From the NCBI RefSeq assembly GCF_016863635.1, contig NZ_BOPG01000024.1, positions 62,001-126,000 of the forward strand: DNA of 64,000 nucleotides, given 5' to 3'. Source of the DNA: Virgisporangium aurantiacum. Its GTDB lineage: Bacteria; Actinomycetota; Actinomycetes; Mycobacteriales; Micromonosporaceae. The position numbers and the translations under genes are program-made. Position 1 is the first letter of the stretch; every line of letters starts with the position of its first letter. Shown piece after piece: positions 51,678-63,778 of this stretch. The notes below the pieces were generated by a model. It was given only the letters and a program-made list of their open reading frames with translations. It was not told the origin of the DNA and did no database searches.

Positions 51678-54600
51678 TCACACCGACACCTCGATGGCGT
51701 CGTCGACCACCGCGTCCAGGCCGACCCAGCGGCCCGTGTCCAGGGCCGCGCTCAGGCCGTCGGCGCCCAACGCCGTCCGGAGGTCGTCGACCAGCGACGT
51801 GCGGGCCACGCCTCCCGCCGTGGCCGGTTCGGCCAGCCGGTGCTGGTTGCGGAGCGCCGCGGCGGCGCCGAGGAGGCGGGCGGCGAGCACGGGTTGGTCG
51901 GCGCCGAGGAGCCACGCCAGCGCGTCGAGTGAGATGGCGAGGTCCTCGCGGTCGCCGATGTCGCGGCGCAGGGCGGTGGCGGCGGTCATGTGGGCCAGTG
52001 CCTCCCGCGCGTGCCCGTCCTGCGCCTCGACGACGCCGAGCTGGTGCCGGGCCATCGCCTCGCCGAACAGGTCGCCGAGGGACCGGGCCAGCGCGAGCGC
52101 CTCGGCCAGCGCGGTGCGGGCGGCCGGCCGGTCGCCCCGGAGCTGCTCGATCTCGCCCTGGCACAGGAGGCCGAGCATGATCCCGCGGGTGTTGCCCTGC
52201 GCCCGGTCCAGCGCCAGGCACTCCTCGGCGTGCCCGGCGGCGGTGCCGGTGTCGCCCAGCCGCAGGGCGACCTTGGTCAGGTTGCCGTGCGCCATCGCCG
52301 TTCCGAGCGGCTCGCCGAGGTCCCGCCACAGCGTGAGGGCCTCGGTGAAGAAGCCGCGCGCCGTGGGGTAGTCGCCGGCGGCGAGCGCCGCGATGCCCAA
52401 CGCGTTGGCGGCCTGCGCCACCGTGCGCCGGTCGCCCGCGGCCCGGGCCAGGTCGTGGCTCTCGCCGGCGAGCCGGCGGGCGGTCTCGTGGTCGTCCTGT
52501 GCGGCGGCGAGCACCGCGGCCGCGTGCAGGACCCGCGCCCGCACGACGTCCCCGGGTCCGGTGTCGAGCAGCCGGTCCAGCCAGCGCCGCCCGTCGCCGA
52601 GGTAGGCGCCGCTGCGCCAGAACCGCCAGATGCCCAGCGCGATGCCGGCCGCGGTGTCGGAGCGATCGAGGGAGAGGGCATGGCCGAACGCGTGGCCCAG
52701 GTTCGCGTACTCCCGCTCCACCCGCGCCTGCCAGGCCCCCTGGTCCGGTCCGGTCAGCTCCGTGCCGGCCGCGGCCGCCAACGCGGCGAAGTGGGCGGCG
52801 TGGTGGTCGCGGGGGCCGCCCGCCGCGGCCGGCAGGTGTTCGGCGGTGTAGGCGACCATCGTCTCCAGCAACGCGTACCGGGTGCCGTCGGCAGTGTCGG
52901 GTTCGGCCCGGACCAGGCTCTTGTCGACGAGCGTGGCCAGTCGCTTGCCCAGTTCCGGTTCGTGCGGGCACACGGCGCCGATCGCGTCCAGCGTCGCGCC
53001 GCCGCGGAACGCGCCGAGGGACACGAACAGCTCGCGCTCCTCGGGCGTGAGCCGGTCCACCGACCACTCGATAGCGCCCCGGAGCGTGCGCTGCCGCTCG
53101 GGGACGCCGCGCAGCCCCGGCCCGGGCAGGTCCAGCCGGTTGGTCAGCTCGGCCAGCATCTCCGCCGGGTTCAGCGTGTCCGCGTGGGCGGCGGCGAGCT
53201 CGATGGCCAGCGGCAGGCCGTCGAGGCGGCGGCACAGGTCGATCAGCGTCCGGAGGTTCTCGATGGTCACCGCGAACTGGTAGGTCGCGGCGCGGGCCCG
53301 CGCGACGAACAGCGCCAGCGCCGGTGAGGCGGCCAACGCCACCGCGACGCCGGCCTGGCCCGGCGGCAGGTCGGCGGGGTCCGGCAACGCGAGCGGCGGC
53401 ACGGCGTACACCTGCTCGCCGTACACGCCCAGCCGCTCCCGCGTCGACACCAGGACCGCCACGCCGGGCGCGGCGGCGAGCAGGTCGGCGATGACGTCCG
53501 CCGCGTCGGGCGACGCCTCGACGTTGTCGAGCACCAGCAGCGTCGACTGCTCGGCCAGGTGCGCGGTGAGCGCCTCGGCCGCCACCTGACCGGACAGTTG
53601 GGTGACGTCGAGCGCGTGCGCGAGCGCGGCCACCACGTCGTCGGCCGAGTGCGCCGCGGCGAGCGAGACGAACACCACGCCGTCGGCGTACGCGTCGGCG
53701 ACCGTCGCGGCGGCCGCGAGGGACAGCCGCGTCTTGCCGATGCCGCCGGGTCCCACCAGCGTCACCAGGCGCCCCTCGGAGATCAGCCGCACCACCTGTG
53801 CCGTCTCCTGCTGCCGGCCGACCAGCTCGGTCAACGGGACCGGCAGCGGCTTGCGGGCGGGGCGGGACCGGCCGAGCAGCGCCGGCGCGACGGTCCAGCC
53901 GCCGCCGCTCTCGCGCACCAGCCCGCCGCTCTCGGACAACCGGTCGACCTCCGCGGCGACCCGTGCCGGCAGGCCGCCGGACCGGTTCAGCAACCAGTCC
54001 AGCAGGATCCGGCTCGGTTCGCCCCGGAGGCCGTTGCGCAGCCAGACCCGCAGCGCCGCCGACGACCAGGCGAGCAGTTCCACCGTTTCGACGAGCGGCA
54101 GCGGCGCGGCGTCGTCGGGCGCGCCGGCGTGGTGCACGACGCCCAGCGGTCCACCCGCACCGGCCACCCATCCGGCCATGACGTCGGCCCCGACCGGCCC
54201 GTCCACCACGACCAGCACGGCGCGGTCGGTGCGTGGAATCCGAACCTGTGCCGCGTCATCGGCCTCGACCACCTCGAACCCGCGCAACCGTCCGGAGCGG
54301 GCGACCTCCTCGAGGAAGCGGGTGTAGCCGGCACCGCGGTCGCCGGTGACGGCCATCGCGCCGCTCTGGTCGGCGATCAGCCGGGTGAGGAAGTCGCGGG
54401 CCGCGGTCATCGGCAGGTCGCGCTCCAGCAGCCGGGACGAGACCGGGCGGGCCTGGTCGGCGGTCTCCTCCGCGTCGTCGGCCACCGCGCACGCGCGGCC
54501 GCGGTGCTTGGCGAGGTAGTTGCGCCGGTCGGCGACGGCGATCAGCCCGTCCGGGTCCGTGGCGTCGTCCGGGAAGACGGCCACGCCGAGGCTGACCGAC

Positions 54601-54986
54601 ACGGTCAGCGGCGGGGTACCGGCGAACTCGGTGCCCTTGATGCCGTCGACCAGTCGTAGCGCGACGGCGACCGCGTCGGCCCGGGCGGTGTCGGGCAGGA
54701 GCAGGATCAGCTCGTCGCCGCCGTAGCGGAACAGGACGTCGTAGGCGCGCACCAGGCCGTGGACGCGGGCGGCCAGCTCGCGCAGCACCTCGTCGCCGCG
54801 CTGGTGGCCGTACGCGTCGTTGACGCTCTTGAAGTAGTCGACGTCGAACAGGAACAGGGCGCAGCCCGTGCTCGACCGGGACGCGCGGGCCAGCTCCTCG
54901 GTCAGCCGGGGCGCGAGGAGGCCCCGCGAGTACGCACCGGTCAACGCGTCGGTGATCGGCTCGTTGAGTGGCTCGTCGCCTGTCAT
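51678..54986 (-). CDS. GGDEF - STAND ATPase - TPR fusion protein
   Basis: 1102 residues from the ATG at 54986 (GGGAGG upstream). Residues about 10-165 are a diguanylate-cyclase domain: DALTGAYSRG, DVDYFKSVNDAYGHQRGDEVL and the active-site RYGGDELILL (GGDEL at about 88-92), with an inhibitory-site RAYD exactly five residues before. A degenerate P-loop region follows (GDRGAGYT, about 216). An AfsR/LuxR-like STAND ATPase has Walker A GPGGIGKT (about 411), LLVLDNVE and GLPLAIELAAAHA. TPR-like helices fill about 730-1000. No DNA-binding domain is present, unlike AfsR or LAL regulators. A c-di-GMP enzyme or sensor gated by ATP and TPR ligands is inferred. Confidence 0.88.
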   Translation of the reverse strand: MTGDEPLNEPITDALTGAYSRGLLAPRLTEELARASRSSTGCALFLFDVDYFKSVNDAYGHQRGDEVLRELAARVHGLVRAYDVLFRYGGDELILLLPDTARADAVAVALRLVDGIKGTEFAGTPPLTVSVSLGVAVFPDDATDPDGLIAVADRRNYLAKHRGRACAVADDAEETADQARPVSSRLLERDLPMTAARDFLTRLIADQSGAMAVTGDRGAGYTRFLEEVARSGRLRGFEVVEADDAAQVRIPRTDRAVLVVVDGPVGADVMAGWVAGAGGPLGVVHHAGAPDDAAPLPLVETVELLAWSSAALRVWLRNGLRGEPSRILLDWLLNRSGGLPARVAAEVDRLSESGGLVRESGGGWTVAPALLGRSRPARKPLPVPLTELVGRQQETAQVVRLISEGRLVTLVGPGGIGKTRLSLAAAATVADAYADGVVFVSLAAAHSADDVVAALAHALDVTQLSGQVAAEALTAHLAEQSTLLVLDNVEASPDAADVIADLLAAAPGVAVLVSTRERLGVYGEQVYAVPPLALPDPADLPPGQAGVAVALAASPALALFVARARAATYQFAVTIENLRTLIDLCRRLDGLPLAIELAAAHADTLNPAEMLAELTNRLDLPGPGLRGVPERQRTLRGAIEWSVDRLTPEERELFVSLGAFRGGATLDAIGAVCPHEPELGKRLATLVDKSLVRAEPDTADGTRYALLETMVAYTAEHLPAAAGGPRDHHAAHFAALAAAAGTELTGPDQGAWQARVEREYANLGHAFGHALSLDRSDTAAGIALGIWRFWRSGAYLGDGRRWLDRLLDTGPGDVVRARVLHAAAVLAAAQDDHETARRLAGESHDLARAAGDRRTVAQAANALGIAALAAGDYPTARGFFTEALTLWRDLGEPLGTAMAHGNLTKVALRLGDTGTAAGHAEECLALDRAQGNTRGIMLGLLCQGEIEQLRGDRPAARTALAEALALARSLGDLFGEAMARHQLGVVEAQDGHAREALAHMTAATALRRDIGDREDLAISLDALAWLLGADQPVLAARLLGAAAALRNQHRLAEPATAGGVARTSLVDDLRTALGADGLSAALDTGRWVGLDAVVDDAIEVSV

Positions 54987-55171
54987 TCCTGGTGCCTCCC
55001 TGTCCGTCCGTTGGGCACATCGGCACCCGCGCGGGGGGCATGAGCGCGCGGCTTGTCCCACGGACGGCCAGGTTCGGGCAACGGTCAGGTCAACCCGTCG
55101 TCATCGACTAACTACGGAACGTGTTCGCGCCGACATCGCCGGTGACAGAAACCCTGTGGCAAGGAGACGGC

Positions 55172-56746
55172 ATGAGTCGGTGGAAGAGGGTCCGGACGGC
55201 GGGTGCCGGGCTGGCCATCGCGATCGGTGGAGTGTTCGGTGGCGCCCTGACGGTCGCCGCCCCGGCCGCGGCCGGCCCGCGGCCCGACACCCAGGACACG
55301 CGGCCGTCGTCCGCGCAGGCCAAGGGGAAGTGGCGGTTCGACGCCACGGCGACCACGATGACCAACGTCGGCGCGATCGTCGGCGCGGACGGCGCCTGGC
55401 GCTCCGGCGTCGACGGTCGCGGCGTCGGCGTGGCGCTGGTCGACACCGGCGTCGTCCCGGTGGACGCGCTGCGCGCCGGGCAGGTGGTGACCGGCCCGGA
55501 CCTGTCCTTCGACAGCCAGGTTCCCGGCCTGCGCGACCTCGACACGTACGGCCACGGCACCCACCTGGCCGGCATCATCGCCGGGTCGCCCGGCCCGGAC
55601 GGGTTCCGCGGCATGGCCCCCGGCGCGCGCCTGACCTCGGTGAAGGTCGGCGCCGGCACCGGTGTGGTCGACGCCGCCCAGGTGATCGCCGCGCTCGACT
55701 GGGTGGTCGAGCACCGCGACGACGACCCGACCAACCCGATCCGGGTCATCACCCTCGCCTACGGCACCAACTCGACCCAGCCCTACACGATCGACCCGAT
55801 CGCGCACGCCGCCGAGAACGCCTGGCGGGCCGGCATCGTCGTGGTGGTTGCCGGCGGCAACGACGGCGCGGCACCGCTGACCAACCCGGCGATCGACCCG
55901 TACGTGCTGGCCGTGGGTGCCGCCGACTCGGCCGGCACGGTCCGGTCCGGCGACGACACCGTCATGGACTTCTCCAGCCGGGGCACCGCCGAGCGCCGCG
56001 TCGACCTGGTGGCACCGGGCCGCTCGATCGTGTCGCTGCGCGACGCGGGCGGCTACATCGACGAGACGTACCCGCAGGCCCGCGTCGGCGACGCGTACAT
56101 CAAGGGCAGCGGAACGTCGCAGGCGGCCGCGGTGGTCGCCGGTGGCGTGGCGCTGCTGCTCCAGCAGCGGCCCGACCTCACCCCCGACCAGGTGAAGGGT
56201 CTGCTCACGGCCACCGCGTCGACGCTGCCCAGGGCGGACGCCGAGGGCCGGGGCGCCGGCGAACTGGACCTCGCCAGGGCGTTGCGCTCGCCGAAGGTCG
56301 GCGCCGCGCAGACGTGGGAACCCTCCCGCGGCACCGGTTCGCTGGAGGCCGCCCGGGGCAGCGCGCACGTCGCGTTCGGCGCCTCCGTGCTGACCGGTGA
56401 GAACACCCCGTGGGGTCCGTTCGACGGCGCGGCGTGGGCCGCGGCCAGCAGCGCCGGGACCGCGTGGAACGACGGCCGGTGGCTCGGCACCGAACTGGCC
56501 CGGCCGACCGTCGGCGGCAGCGGAGCCTGGTCCGGCCTGACCTGGTCGGGTCTGACGTGGTCGGGTCTGACGTGGTCCGGTCTCACCTGGTCGGGTCTCA
56601 CGTGGTCGGGTCTCACCTGGTCCGGTCTCACTTGGTCCGGTCTCACCTGGTCCGGCCTGACCTGGTCCGGCCTGACCTGGTCGGGTCTGACGTGGTCGGG
56701 TCTCACGTGGTCCGGTCTCACCTGGTCCAGCGAGATCTGGGGCTGA
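55172..56746 (+). CDS. Secreted S8 subtilase with C-terminal WSGLT repeat tail
   Basis: 524 residues. The ATG has AAGGAGA upstream and opens a signal peptide (RTAGAGLAIAIGGVFGGALTVAAPAAAG). The triad is Asp 91 (VALVDTGVV), His 128 (GHGTHLAG) and Ser 316 (GSGTSQAAA), with the oxyanion Asn in AGGNDGAAP. There is no inhibitor I9 propeptide of usual size. After the catalytic domain (to about 370) comes a linker, then 13 perfect WSGLT repeats (453-517) ending WSSEIWG. Similar Trp/Ser/Gly-rich tails are known on actinobacterial subtilases and may bind the wall or assemble outside the cell. Confidence 0.92.
   Translation: MSRWKRVRTAGAGLAIAIGGVFGGALTVAAPAAAGPRPDTQDTRPSSAQAKGKWRFDATATTMTNVGAIVGADGAWRSGVDGRGVGVALVDTGVVPVDALRAGQVVTGPDLSFDSQVPGLRDLDTYGHGTHLAGIIAGSPGPDGFRGMAPGARLTSVKVGAGTGVVDAAQVIAALDWVVEHRDDDPTNPIRVITLAYGTNSTQPYTIDPIAHAAENAWRAGIVVVVAGGNDGAAPLTNPAIDPYVLAVGAADSAGTVRSGDDTVMDFSSRGTAERRVDLVAPGRSIVSLRDAGGYIDETYPQARVGDAYIKGSGTSQAAAVVAGGVALLLQQRPDLTPDQVKGLLTATASTLPRADAEGRGAGELDLARALRSPKVGAAQTWEPSRGTGSLEAARGSAHVAFGASVLTGENTPWGPFDGAAWAAASSAGTAWNDGRWLGTELARPTVGGSGAWSGLTWSGLTWSGLTWSGLTWSGLTWSGLTWSGLTWSGLTWSGLTWSGLTWSGLTWSGLTWSGLTWSSEIWG
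56528..56722 (+). repeat. Thirteen tandem 15-base repeats encoding WSGLT
   Basis: Thirteen uninterrupted copies of a TGG-TCS-GGY-CTS-ACN unit. Every difference between copies is synonymous (Ser, Gly, Leu and Thr third positions), so the peptide is held constant while the DNA varies. Several copies are identical in blocks, which suggests past block duplication. Confidence 0.97.
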
Positions 56747-56761
56747 GCGGCGGCTTGTATC

Positions 56762-56820
56762 AACGACGCTCGATCCGGTGTGGGTTCCGTCCGACGAACC
56801 GCACCGGATCGAGCGTCGTT
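56762..56820. terminator. Long perfect hairpin after the subtilase gene
   Basis: Arms at 56762-56780 and 56802-56820 are perfectly complementary over 19 bases. GGTTC/GAACC inside the 21-base spacer would extend the structure. It sits 16 bases after the subtilase stop and ends in TTTATG, a weak T-run. Most likely a transcription terminator for the subtilase, and possibly a barrier before the EAL-HDOD gene. Confidence 0.75.
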
Positions 56821-56911
56821 TATGTCGGGGGACGGGGGCGGCACCCGGGTTGCAACCCGACCGCACCCAAAACCGGACACAACTGTCCCGTTCCCGCGCC
56901 AATCATGGGAT

Positions 56912-58120
56912 GTGACCGTTGACGCACGTGGGATCCGTCCCGTCCATGTGGGCCGTCAGGCGATCTACGACCGGGAGGGCGTCGTCGTCGCCTACGAGCT
57001 CCTGTTCCGGGACGCCGCCGAGGCGGTGAGCGCCGCCGACCGCGGCAGCTACGCCACCAGCCAGGTCATCGTGGCCGCGTTCGCCGACTTCCACGTCGAC
57101 GAGCTCGTCGACAACCGGGCCTGCTTCGTCAACGTCACGCGGGAGTTCCTCGTCGGCGAGCTGCCGGTGCCGTTCGACCCGGCCCGCGTCGGCGTCGAAC
57201 TGCTCGCCGACGTGGTCGTGGACAACGACGTCGTCGCCGGCGTGCAGGCCCTGGCCGAGCAGGGCTACACCATCGCCGTCGACCAGTCCGGCACCGAACG
57301 CGGGCAGGAGTCGCTGCTCCCGTACGCCTCCTACGCCAAGATCGACATGCTCGTCGACGACCGCGACCAGACGCAGCGCGCCATCGAACGGTGCCGCCGG
57401 TACCCGCACGTCCAGCTCATCGCCGAGCGCCTGGAGACCGCCGCCGACGTCGAGGCGGCGATGTCACTGGGCTTCCAGCTGTTCCAGGGTCACGGGCTGG
57501 GACGACCGCACGTCGAGCGGACCACCACCGTCAACCCGGTGCGCATGCACCGCATCCGGCTGCTCGTCGAGCTCAACAGCGGCGAGGTGAGCCTCGACCG
57601 GGCGGCCGCGATCATCCAGCACGATCCCGGGCTCGCGATGCGCGTCCTCCGCCTGGTGAACTCCGCGGCGAGCGGCGTCCGCCGCACGATCGCCTCGATC
57701 GCCGACGCGGTGACGATGGTCGGCACCCGGAAGCTCCAGCAGTGGCTCACGCTCATGCTCCTCGCGGACCTCGCCGACGGCGACGAGGCCGCCCTCGAGG
57801 ACACGATCATCCGGGCCAGGATGTGTCAGACCCTCGCCGAACGGCGCGGCGTCTCCGGCGACACCGCGTTCACCGCCGGCCTGCTGACCGGCGTCGGCGA
57901 GCTCCTCGGCCAGTCCACCGATCGCCTCACCACGCACCTACCGCTGGCCGTGGACCTGTCCGACGCGGTCACCGGGCGGCCCGGTCCGCTCACCGACATC
58001 GTCCGTACGGTCCGCGACTACCAGCAGGGCCCGACCGACAGCGACCTCGGCACCGACATGCTCGAGGCCATCAGCTGGACCACCAGCACCCTGCGGCCGA
58101 TGGCGGGCGCGGCGGCGTAG
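56912..58120 (+). CDS. EAL-HDOD (YuxH-like) signalling protein with degenerate EAL site
   Basis: 402 residues from the GTG at 56912. Residues about 10-190 form an EAL-like domain: HVGRQAIYDREGVVVAYELLFR, FVNVTREFL, VGVELLADV, then AERLETAADVEAAMSLGFQLFQGHGL. The catalytic DDFGTG loop is replaced by DQSGTERG, losing the second Asp, so c-di-GMP hydrolysis is not expected. Residues about 200-400 are an HDOD domain (LLVELNSGEVSLDRAAAIIQHDPGLAMRVLRLVNSA). Such proteins usually bind partners rather than act as enzymes. Close to the GGDEF fusion at 51678, it could be its receptor. Confidence 0.9.
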   Translation: MTVDARGIRPVHVGRQAIYDREGVVVAYELLFRDAAEAVSAADRGSYATSQVIVAAFADFHVDELVDNRACFVNVTREFLVGELPVPFDPARVGVELLADVVVDNDVVAGVQALAEQGYTIAVDQSGTERGQESLLPYASYAKIDMLVDDRDQTQRAIERCRRYPHVQLIAERLETAADVEAAMSLGFQLFQGHGLGRPHVERTTTVNPVRMHRIRLLVELNSGEVSLDRAAAIIQHDPGLAMRVLRLVNSAASGVRRTIASIADAVTMVGTRKLQQWLTLMLLADLADGDEAALEDTIIRARMCQTLAERRGVSGDTAFTAGLLTGVGELLGQSTDRLTTHLPLAVDLSDAVTGRPGPLTDIVRTVRDYQQGPTDSDLGTDMLEAISWTTSTLRPMAGAAA

Positions 58121-58129
58121 CCGTCCTCG

Positions 58130-58819
58130 TCACCGACCGCCGGGCGTGAGGGCGTACCGCAGCAACGGCCGGTAGATGCGCACCGAGTCGGAGAGCGAGC
58201 CGAAGTGCGAGGACGCGTTGTCGGCGAGGTAGGTGGTGGCGATGTCGACCTGGTCGACCGGGTGACCGTCGCGGGCGCCGCGCAGCAGGACGTTCATCTC
58301 GTACTCGAACTGCTCACCCGGAACGGCGAGCAGCCACGGGAACAGGCCGGCGGGGTAGCCGCGCAGCCCGGTCTGGGTGTCGCGGACGTCGCGGCCGGTC
58401 GCGGCGCGGAACAGCAGCCGGGTGAGACCGTTGCCGAACCGGCTGCGCAGCGGGACGTCGGTGTCGAAGCTGCGCACCCCGAGCACCAGCCGGCCGGTGT
58501 CGCCAACCCGGCGGCCGACCCGTTCGATGTCGGCGACGCTGTGCTGACCGTCGGCGTCGGCGCTGACCGCGTCCTCTCCCGGGAACGCGTCGGCGATGTG
58601 CCGCAGACCGGTCTTCAGCGCGATGCCCTTGCCGCGGTTGGTGGCGTGGCGCAGCACCGTGCAGCCAAGGCCCTCGGCGGCGTCGAGCGGCTCCGCCGAG
58701 TCCGACCCGCTGCCGTCGTCGACGACCACCACCCCGGCCGTCGATCCGGTGCGGAGCAGCTCGGCGGCGAGCTCGGGCAGATGGAGACTCGGTCGGTAGA
58801 CCGGTAGCAGCGCGATCAC
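58130..58819 (-). CDS. Family 2 glycosyltransferase (dolichol-phosphate-mannose-synthase-like)
   Basis: 229 residues, GTG start. IALLPVYRPSLHLPELAAELL and VVVVDDGSGSD start the GT-A fold. DADGQHS is the DxD metal motif, and GEQFEYEMNVLL matches the polyprenyl-phosphate glycosyltransferase acceptor side. There are no C-terminal membrane helices. It would transfer a sugar from a nucleotide donor to a polyprenyl phosphate or similar acceptor at the membrane. It converges on the EAL-HDOD gene, 9 bases away. Confidence 0.85.
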   Translation of the reverse strand: MIALLPVYRPSLHLPELAAELLRTGSTAGVVVVDDGSGSDSAEPLDAAEGLGCTVLRHATNRGKGIALKTGLRHIADAFPGEDAVSADADGQHSVADIERVGRRVGDTGRLVLGVRSFDTDVPLRSRFGNGLTRLLFRAATGRDVRDTQTGLRGYPAGLFPWLLAVPGEQFEYEMNVLLRGARDGHPVDQVDIATTYLADNASSHFGSLSDSVRIYRPLLRYALTPGGR

Positions 58820-58862
58820 GACGAACGGGATACCCCGTGTGACACCTCGCGAAGCGTGGGGC

Positions 58863-59234
58863 TCACGTGACGACGTGTGCCTTCGGCACCTTCTCGATTC
58901 CGTCCGGCGCGAGCACGTCGAGCACTCCCGTCAGCCGCAGGACCTGGCAGACCATCGGCTGCGCCGCGACGACGACCAGGTCGCGGCCGTCCTTGGCGGC
59001 GCGCCGGCGGGCGTCGAGCAACGCGTGGATGCCCGAGGCGTCGAAGAAACGCACGCCGGCGAGGCTGACCTCCAGGCGCCGCCGCGGCCAGGACTCGATC
59101 GCGCCGGCCAGGGCCGCCCGGAGTTTCGGCGCGCTGGACATGTCGACCTCACCGGCGACGGATACCCGTACGGCGTCCTGCTGCACGGGCGTCACGGTGA
59201 CCGTGACCACGGCGGTTTCGGGTTGCGGACGCAT
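58863..59234 (-). CDS. STAS domain anti-sigma factor antagonist
   Basis: 123 residues from the ATG at 59234 (GGAAGG upstream); a longer start at 59297 would overlap non-coding-like sequence. RVSVAGEVDMSSAPKLRAAL and VRFFDASGIHALLDARRRA form the SpoIIAA/RsbV fold, with the phosphorylatable Ser in DASG retained. Such proteins bind and release anti-sigma kinases in partner-switching control of SigB/SigF-type sigma factors. No kinase or sigma gene is adjacent. A SigB-like promoter lies nearby before katE. Confidence 0.88.
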   Translation of the reverse strand: MRPQPETAVVTVTVTPVQQDAVRVSVAGEVDMSSAPKLRAALAGAIESWPRRRLEVSLAGVRFFDASGIHALLDARRRAAKDGRDLVVVAAQPMVCQVLRLTGVLDVLAPDGIEKVPKAHVVT

Positions 59235-59345
59235 CGCACCTTCCCGGAAGGCATCCGGCCACGGTTCCCACCTGGACGTCGGCCGGCAGCCCACCATAAC
59301 CCCGGCGATCGCTCTGCGGGGTCGCGCGCCACCCTACGGTGAGAT

Positions 59346-60149
59346 TCAATGGCGGATCAGGTCGGCCGTGACGCCGAAGTGGTCACTGGCCCAGACCTCA
59401 CCGACGGCATCGTCGAGGAAGCGGTCGCAGCTGTGGACCGCGAGCGTCGGCCCCCATCGGTCGTAGCGCACCAGGATGTAGTCGATCCGCCGGCCGATCT
59501 CGTGGCGGATCTGCTCCCGTTCACGGAGCGGATTCCAGGGGACGAAGGTGAGGCCGGCCGCCGTTCCGCGGACGCACTCCCACGAGTCGCGGTACACGAC
59601 GCTGGTGTCACCGAGGCTCTGCCGGCCGGTCCAGAACCGCATCATCGACGAGTCCGGGGTCGAGTCGAAGTCCCCGGCGAGGATCACGTGGTCGGGCGGG
59701 TCCGCCGCCACCTCGTCCTCGATCATCCGGGCCGCGGCGACGGCCTGCAGTTCCCGTTCGTGGGCGAGGTGGAACTGCCACGACGGCTTGAAGTGGGCCA
59801 GCAGCACCACGCCCTCCGGCGCCTCGACCCGGGCCAGCACGACGCTGCCGATCCACGGCTCCGTCGCGTCGACGCGCGGCGTGACGTGCAGCAGTTCCCG
59901 CCGCACCACCCGCATCGGCCACCGGCTCGCGATCGAGGCGCCGGTGCCGTCCGAGTCGCGCCCGATCTGGTGGTCCACGTGAAAGCCGTCGCCGAGCAGA
60001 TCGACCACCTGGTCGTAGCCGTCGTCGACGACCGTCTCCTGCAGCACGGCCAGGTCGGGCGCGAGCTCGCGCACCGCGGGCCGCATCGCCGCCCGCCGGG
60101 CCGGCCAGTCACCGTGCCGCCCGAACACGTTGTAGGTCAGTATCCGCAT
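59346..60149 (-). CDS. Endonuclease/exonuclease/phosphatase (EEP) family protein
   Basis: 267 residues from the ATG at 60149 (MRILTYNVFG). Key residues are the Asn of LTYNVFG, Glu of AVLQETVVD, LAGDFDSTPDS (Asp/Asp pair) and WASDHFGVTADL (Asp-His) at the end. The fold serves DNA repair nucleases, phosphodiesterases and sphingomyelinases. There is no signal peptide. Lack of a DNA-repair signature leaves a phosphodiesterase equally possible. Confidence 0.85.
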   Translation of the reverse strand: MRILTYNVFGRHGDWPARRAAMRPAVRELAPDLAVLQETVVDDGYDQVVDLLGDGFHVDHQIGRDSDGTGASIASRWPMRVVRRELLHVTPRVDATEPWIGSVVLARVEAPEGVVLLAHFKPSWQFHLAHERELQAVAAARMIEDEVAADPPDHVILAGDFDSTPDSSMMRFWTGRQSLGDTSVVYRDSWECVRGTAAGLTFVPWNPLREREQIRHEIGRRIDYILVRYDRWGPTLAVHSCDRFLDDAVGEVWASDHFGVTADLIRH

Positions 60150-60240
60150 CTGGCGTTCCTGCCCGCGCGCGGCCGGTCTCACACGCGTGCGCCGCCCGCC
60201 GAGGTCCGGCATCCGCCGCGGTGAATCTGGAACGGTTCCG

Positions 60241-60264
60241 GTTTCGGGCCACCCGGGCCGGGTA
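60241..60264 (+). promoter_or_regulatory. SigB/SigF-like stress promoter upstream of katE
   Basis: GTTT at 60241-60244 and GGGTA at 60260-60264 are separated by 15 bases, matching the GTTT-N14-16-GGGTA consensus of general-stress sigma factors. The predicted start falls near 60272, leaving a leader of about 36 bases with GGAGG before the ATG. Catalase is a classical member of such regulons. Confidence 0.65.
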
Positions 60265-60307
60265 GGCCGCGGGGGCTCGTCACGCCGTCGTCTGGAGGAA
60301 CAGCTAC

Positions 60308-62542
<2,235 letters not shown>

Positions 62543-62552
62543 TGGCGGCAGC

Positions 62553-62580
62553 GGAAAGGGGGCCCGCGGGCCCCCTTTCC
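62553..62580. terminator. Bidirectional hairpin terminator between katE and the alcohol dehydrogenase
   Basis: A 28-base perfect hairpin, GGAAAGGGGGCCC paired with GGGCCCCCTTTCC around a 2-base loop, between two convergent genes. Its purine/pyrimidine arms give A and T tracts on either strand, so it can end transcription from both sides. Confidence 0.85.
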
Positions 62581-62587
62581 GTCTCGG

Positions 62588-63772
<1,185 letters not shown>

Positions 63773-63778
63773 GCCGGC

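Noticed and set aside
56528..56722. Possible CRISPR array
   Set aside because: Period is 15 bases with no unique spacers, and the repeat codes in frame; it is a protein repeat.
56053..56880. Minus-strand translation with repeated VRPDQ/VRPDH units
   Set aside because: It is only the reverse reading of the WSGLT-coding repeat; the plus frame has a signal peptide, subtilase triad and ribosome site.
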